In this document: piece after piece, positions 58,701-64,000 of the stretch
How the letters are laid out: each line of letters opens with the position of its first letter
Numbering within the stretch: the stretch's first letter is position 1
The notes under the pieces: generated by a model
Databases searched by the model: none
What the model was told of the DNA's origin: nothing
What the model saw: the letters and a program-made list of their open reading frames with translations, nothing else
From: Antitrichia curtipendula
Taxonomy: Eukaryota; Streptophyta; Bryopsida; Hypnales; Leucodontaceae
Direction of reading: 5' to 3'
NCBI GenBank assembly: GCA_951230915.1
Contig: OX579638.1
Location: 32,898,322-32,962,321 of the forward strand
DNA: 64,000 bases
Position numbers and translations under genes: made by a program

Positions 58701-61700
58701 TAGTACTTTACTGACCACTTTCAAAGGTCAAACTTTTGAAGTCCACAGACAGTCAAACTTTTGAAGTCTACAGACAGTCAAACTATGTAAGGTCTATTAA
58801 CTTTAGCAAGCCTTCTTGTCAAGGTTTACATTATTTCATAGACTGTAGAGGATTCTCTTGAGTCTACAAATGTGTAGCAAGTCTTAAGATCTGACTGACT
58901 GTGTTTGTGGCCATCAGGAACCTGACGAATTCCAATTTACAAGGGCCTGTACCATCGGCAATCGGAAACTTGACAAGCTTGCAATATTTGGACATCAGCA
59001 ACATCAAGTATAGTTCGGCCAACTTAAACAATGTGACAGGCGACATGGCAGCTTTGGCTCCCTTGCGAAATCTACAGCTGCTGTAAGTTAGGAACATAAA
59101 CGTTTTCACTTACTCAATGCATCGATTAAACTCAAGACATCCTTGCACATGTCTTTATGTAAATAGTTTGAATGTATACTTGTAGTTTTGTTGCATTTCA
59201 TTTCTCATGCCGTCTTTTTTATCTCATAGAAATGCCTCGCGGAACGTTTTCGGCGCTGCCAAGTTCTCGGAGGTCATCTACACGCTTCTTAACTTGACAT
59301 CTTTGTAAGATCGACTATCCAATCTCAAATTTTCAGTCAAAATTCGGATCAATTGCGTTGCAGAAACATCACCTAAACAAGGGTTGCTTGAAAATTGAAA
59401 TTCTAACTTTTTAGGTTTAGGGTTTACTGGGTAACGGATATGAGTTTAGCTTGGTGTATAACATTCTTTAGCAGTTGTTAGAACTCACCATTGTGGGGTA
59501 AAAGAATTTGGATTTTTTCTTCCACTGGTGTTGAGGAAGCTCCTTAAAAATGTTATAAGGAAGCTCACTCTTAATAAATTGAAGAAAAGAAACGACAACT
59601 TATTACTGTAAACCTAAACAATGTGGTGTGTGATTTTTGAAGGGCAATTGACAACTCTCTGATTCCAGGTCCTTTCCCAGTTGGGCTCACGAATTTGACG
59701 AAGCTTCAATACATGTAAGTTAAACTCTTTCCAATCGTTGCATGGTTGAAGGCTTATTGAATTTTGGGTTCTGAGCAAAGTGTGCAATTGTTTTGGTCTG
59801 TTTTTGTAATTGTGAAGAGCTCTTTTGGATCCTCTTAAGGCTACACTCACACCAAAGGGAAAGTATTTCAACCTCCACTGAAATCAATGGTCAAATTAAC
59901 TTAACTATTCCTATCTCCAATCTCGGTCCTCTGTCATATCAAGGTTAAGATATCCCCTCGAGGTCAATTTTCTTTGATTGAGAGAAAACCTGCTTAGGAA
60001 TCAGAATTCTGATATCTATGATGTTAAATATAGTGTCATAACATTGTGTCATTATAATCATTCTCTTGGTGTCAAGTGGATGAACATGTTTGAATCTAAA
60101 ATAAACTTTATTATTTGCTAGACAAACACATTTGTGAGATTCAAGAGTTTTGGTTCAATTCCCATTGGGTTGAACTCTTGCACAACAATTTGAATGTTGC
60201 AAGTTTTGCAACAAGCCAAACGTGTAGATAAGTAAATGTTACTACTGCACTGAACTGGAGTGAAGTGGTTTACAGATGTAATGGACTGGAGCTGAGTTAA
60301 ATGAGGTCATCCCGTTCAAGATACTTTCTTGTGACATCAAATTTGCTGAAACGGACACTAAATTTCAAGGTTCTCTAATGTATAAATCTATTGATTGTTT
60401 TGCAGGTACCTGGGAAATAACAGTTTTACAGGACCTATTCCAAGAGAACTTGGACAAATGACCTCTTTAATAGAACTGTAAGCACATGGAGTCAAATCAC
60501 AGTACTAGCACGTGTTGTAGCACTTGAAATTGGAGATGTTGAGTTTGAAAAAATGTCTTATAGGTTTGTGGTTCATGGGAGGTTTGCAGGACCATATGGG
60601 GCAGTAATTATAACTGTAAGCTTCCTCCAGAACTCGGCAACCTTCGAAACCTGACGTATTTGTGAGTAACCCATCTGCTTCTAAATTTCATCCTCTTGGC
60701 TTGAATTGAGATTAAACTTTTCATTAAGACTAAACATGTAGATTCTAAGACCATTGTAGATTTGAGGCTCTAAATAGGCTCCTGAAAAATGTTGCCTCTT
60801 GAAAATTTTCTTTTTTAACAAATTTGAATCATTTCTCTTCATGCCTGCAGGAACTGCAATCGGTGCTCCCTGTGGGGTGGTCTTCCCCCTGAGTACGGGA
60901 AGCTCAAGAACTTGCAAAAAATGTAAGCTGAATGAGGGAAAAGTATTACCAAAATTGATGGTGTCAGAAGAATCTACATTCCATAGAAATTGAACTATTG
61001 TGTAATCAAGCAAGTATTGTTGCTAGGCTTTTTTCTCTTTGATAGTGCAACAAGAAAGTGGCAATGTAGCTCAGTTCATTATGTAGTTGCATTGTAGATT
61101 TAGCTTATTTCATCCAAGGGACTAGGCCTCAGTTTTCAAATAGTAACAAATAATGCCCCCAAAAGAGATTCAAACTGTCTCACTTCTTCTGGCTAAACAT
61201 GCATTTCTAATAAAGTGTTGTGTTTTTTGTTTTCTTTTCTATTCCAGGCATTTTTATAAGAACACTCTTACAGGACCAATTCCGGATGAGTACCAGAATT
61301 TGACAAATTTGATAGAATTGTAAGTTGTATTCAAACCTCTCAAATTAGGGACTTTGCTTTTACCTCTCTTAGCGTAGTTCTGGTTTTCAAAGTATTTGGA
61401 GTCTAGTGGTGAGTATGGTATTCAAAGCAAGCAATTCTCATAACATCACTATTTAAGCAAATCTAGATGTTCTACACAATATATGGCTAGAGGTAAAATC
61501 ATCTGCAATTGTCAAACTCTTAACCTCGAACAAATACAAATGCGAATCAGCAAGTTAATCTTCTCTCAAGTGCTTTGTTCTCCAAAGATTATGTATTTGC
61601 ATGGGTTACTAATGTTTTGCTACAGTGAATTGACTCTGATTGTTTCTGTCGTTTTCTTTTCTTCTTTTCTTTTCAGGAGATTGGAATCAAACAGCTTGTT

Positions 61701-63569
61701 TGGTTCCTTCGGGCCCTATTTGATTGGACTGCCAAAGCTCGATTTGTTAATTCTGAACTTCAACCAACTTCACAATAGTCTGCCACCCTACATGAACCGA
61801 ACCAACACCAACTTAACTCAATTCTTAGTAAGGTGCAATTATTTCACGGGAATGTATCCAATCCTTGACGCAAGTTTCTCGTAAGTGAAGATTAAACCAC
61901 TCTTCAGCAATGCTTGCTTGGATAGAATACTTCCATGTTTTTTTGGTCACAGCTCAAATGCGTAACACGCACATGAGTTTTCTAATACTGTGACAATAGA
62001 TAGTGTTGCTTGTAAATGAAAGAAGTATTTAAGACCGTAAAAATTAGGAACCCTTCTCTCTCTTGGCCAACTTCTTAGTATGATAATTTGCATGCCACTT
62101 TTTTTGACATGATAGTACAGAGCACGGTTGAACTAGGTACGTTTGTTTCCTAGGGTTTAGTGAGAGGACAGAGGACGTAATGTTAGAGAAGCTCTGGGTT
62201 AGGGGTTAGGGAATGCAATAAAAACTGACCATCGTCCATTGATGCAGGCTTTCTGAATTGGATGCGAATTGTTACGAGAATCCAGGCGCGAATGGCACCC
62301 TAGACGTGCAATGCAGTCGTCAACTCAGCTGCATTCCGTTTCAAAATTACTTGAAATCTAACGGAGGCTGTCCGCCATGTCCCGACGGACAGTACATTGC
62401 CAACCAAACACTTTGCATCTGTTATGGAGGTAGGGATACGCACAACAACAAACAAGACATTGAAGTAGTTCCATGATGTAGCAGATTCAACATTCAATAT
62501 ATTTCTTTTCCAAAACTACCATGTGACATCCTCTGATTGATCAAGCCTTAAGAACCCTTTTCACCTTTCGATTGAATTCTAGGCGAGATGGCTTCTTGCA
62601 ATTCATTCCATTAACTTTGTAGAGGATTGGAATTTTATTGAGGGTCCTCATCATCTTGGTCTTGTGATGCAGACAAGACGGTGTCAAAGAAGAAAACTTC
62701 AATTGGCACCATTGCGGGAGGTATAGTCGGGGGAGTAGTAGTGGCAGCAACAGTTCTTCTTCTCATCAGTTTATGTTGGCTTCGACGACGACGACGATAC
62801 AACCCTCATCGTGATGTCTTCTACACTGTGCGCGATGGTAACATATCATCATTAATAAACCTCACAGACAAGTCTTGCCATGTTTTAGGTTTTAGGAAGT
62901 CCAATAATGGATATGTGGAGATCAATTGGGGTTCACTTGGAGATAGACTGTTTCATAGTTTGCTTAAACTCACAAGGGCGATAGTAACTTAAAACGACAC
63001 TCGAAATGACAGTTGAATGTTGGAAGAACGGTGTCATTGTAAGCACATTGGAACAACACTGTTGTGTCGTTGCAATGTGTTTTTGAATGACCTTGTCATT
63101 TAGTTTCAACTTTTTGTTGTAAGAACCATGTTGTTGTAAACAATTGGGAATAGGCTGCATCGTAAGTTGCTAAACCTCACATGTGGCAAGAGCACCTCAG
63201 AACGACATTCAAATGACTGTTTGATGTTGTAAGAACAATGTCATTGTAAGCACATAGGAGCAACATTGTTGTGTCGTTGTTTGAATGACATTGTTATGTT
63301 GTTTCATTGAAATATTGTAAGAAGCCTGCTGTTGTAAACACGTGACTGCAGGTGACAAACAGCAGCCGTGGGACACTCCCAGCGGAGTGCGTCGCTATAC
63401 TTTGGAAGACCTCTCGCGCGCCACGAAAAATTTCAGCAAGGAGCATGAGATTGGGTCCGGAGGGTTTGGGAAGGTGTTCTCTGGGAACTTCCCGGGGGAC
63501 AAGACGTTGGCTATTAAACGTGCGTCTACATCCACCAGTGAAAATGACCAAACGCAATTCCGTAATGAG
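55780..63569 (+). CDS. LRR receptor-like protein kinase (LRR-VIII-1 / HPCA1-like), 5' part
   Basis: Thirteen phase-consistent coding exons: 55780-55858, 57492-57621, 58918-59082, 59230-59304, 59643-59714, 60406-60477, 60590-60661, 60851-60922, 61248-61319, 61677-61880, 62248-62429, 62673-62837 and 63352-63569; 526 codons so far. Residues 1-26 are a signal peptide. An N-terminal cap (TDPCKTAWVGVGCD) precedes about ten LRRs, five of them in exact 72-nt phase-2 exons with the L..N.L.G.IP pattern. A Cys-rich juxtamembrane segment (CPPCPDGQYIANQTLCICYG), a membrane span at about 408-434 stopped by RRRRR, and the kinase start follow, with Gly-loop IGSGGFGKV (487-495) and the ATP lysine in LAIK (K509). 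Exon 13 ends at GAG|GTCACT; without splicing there, a stop follows at 63,600. The rest of the kinase lies outside the window or is lost. Subfamily by overall similarity; ligand unknown. Confidence 0.88.
56139..57050 (+). mobile_element. Larger TAAGGTAG-family element in intron 1 of the receptor kinase
   Basis: It begins TAAGGTAGAAGGCTCAGAAA at 56139. The segment 56,400-57,030 is the inverted counterpart of 38,500-39,100 inside the giant transposon. The right end is not resolved. It lies wholly within the 1.6-kb first coding intron. Confidence 0.5.
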
Positions 63570-64000
63570 GTCACTTGCTCAACCTTAAACCTTAAGCCCT
63601 AAAAAACTCTAAACCCTAAACCCTAGAAGCTCTCGATTATTAGTAAGGGTATTACAATGAGTTACTGGCTGGTTTCTGTTTTTGGTTCTTGCTTCTTTGA
63701 TATTTTCAGGTATTCGAAGTGTGCAGACATTCTTTGAGGGATCCATGTGAACGATTAGCAATCCTAAAGTTTGGAGATTGTTAGTATCTTATCTCTAAAA
63801 TATGACTCTAATAGCAATCTTTAGATTTTTGAGGTTTACACAAATGAGAGACTACTCATACGGTAGCCTACAAAGAGAAGCAATACCAAAAGAATTGGAA
63901 TCTTCCAATAACTCAATGTGGCACCTCCTAGTAGGTGTCATGTGTTGGAGAATGACTTGGTGAATGGAATATTTCAATCTTTAGTCACATTGGGGGAGAT
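63570..64000. other. Sequence after the last visible kinase exon
   Basis: A telomere-like run of CCCTAAA/CCTTAAA units (63,575-63,628) follows the donor. A TATTTTCAG|GTATTC acceptor-like site sits near 63,709, but the sequence after it does not read as kinase. The next kinase exon is not visible before the window ends. Confidence 0.4.

Noticed and set aside
61483..61676. Upstream part of a 133-codon frame joined to the LRR exon
   Set aside because: The TTTTCTTTTCAG acceptor at 61676 and the phase of the previous exon show that the LRR exon starts at 61677; the upstream part is intron.
63575..63628. Telomere-like CCCTAAA repeats as a chromosome end or interstitial telomere
   Set aside because: Only about three to five degenerate units within an intron-like context; too short for more than a chance or relic repeat.
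1..64000. CRISPR arrays, bacterial operons or riboswitches
   Set aside because: Spliceosomal introns, LTR retrotransposons and plant MITEs show this is eukaryotic nuclear DNA; no regularly spaced direct repeats were found.

Overview
This is nuclear DNA of a land plant. It holds three intron-containing host genes with canonical GT/AG splice sites, separated by long A+T-rich tracts packed with nested transposable elements. The gene content fits a non-seed plant, and I lean to a bryophyte such as a moss: an LRR receptor kinase made of serial 72-nt LRR exons, a compact two-exon LORELEI-like gene, a CW-MBD gene, and a DUF7869-type transposase. The species is an inference; no organelle or rRNA marker is present. 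A 200-base run of N at 11,613-11,812 is an assembly gap.

Layout. (1) 1-3.3 kb: no recognisable gene; one SINE-like retroposon. (2) 3.4-7.4 kb, plus: a methyl-CpG-binding-domain protein with a CW zinc finger, five coding exons, 374 aa. (3) 7.8-18.0 kb: a ~920-bp TIR element split by a 9.26-kb Ty1/copia retrotransposon with 253-bp LTRs; a CACTA-like MITE with a perfect 163-nt palindrome sits inside the copia leader. (4) 18.0-24.5 kb: a long fold-back repeat and several MITEs. (5) 24.7-26.7 kb, plus: a LORELEI-like GPI-anchored protein, two exons, 144 aa. (6) 28.48-46.68 kb: an apparently complete 18.2-kb DNA transposon bounded by 29-bp perfect terminal inverted repeats and a 4-bp target duplication. 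It carries two large genes pointing outward: on the left (minus) a >1,350-aa protein with a ParB-like motif and a methyltransferase-like motif, on the right (plus) a DUF7869-type DDE transposase of ~1,067 codons broken by three in-frame stops. Its interior holds nested MITEs and a decayed multi-exon coiled-coil coding remnant. (7) 46.7-54 kb: SINE, Stowaway and other MITEs, including a clean nested insertion with a TTAA duplication and a matching empty site. (8) 55.8-64 kb, plus: an LRR receptor-like kinase (LRR-VIII-1/HPCA1-like), thirteen coding exons visible, leaving the window inside the kinase domain.

Mechanistic links. The LORELEI-like protein and the receptor kinase both belong to cell-surface signalling families, but nothing shows that they work together. 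The MBD protein belongs to a chromatin family connected with DNA methylation. Both large autonomous-type elements show a footprint expected of methylated transposons: all six in-frame stops in the copia and DUF7869 genes can be explained by single C-to-T changes (CGA to TGA five times, CAG to TAG once), with no frameshifts in those two frames. The 18.2-kb transposon with its ParB/methyltransferase-like partner protein is the best candidate for an undescribed system here.
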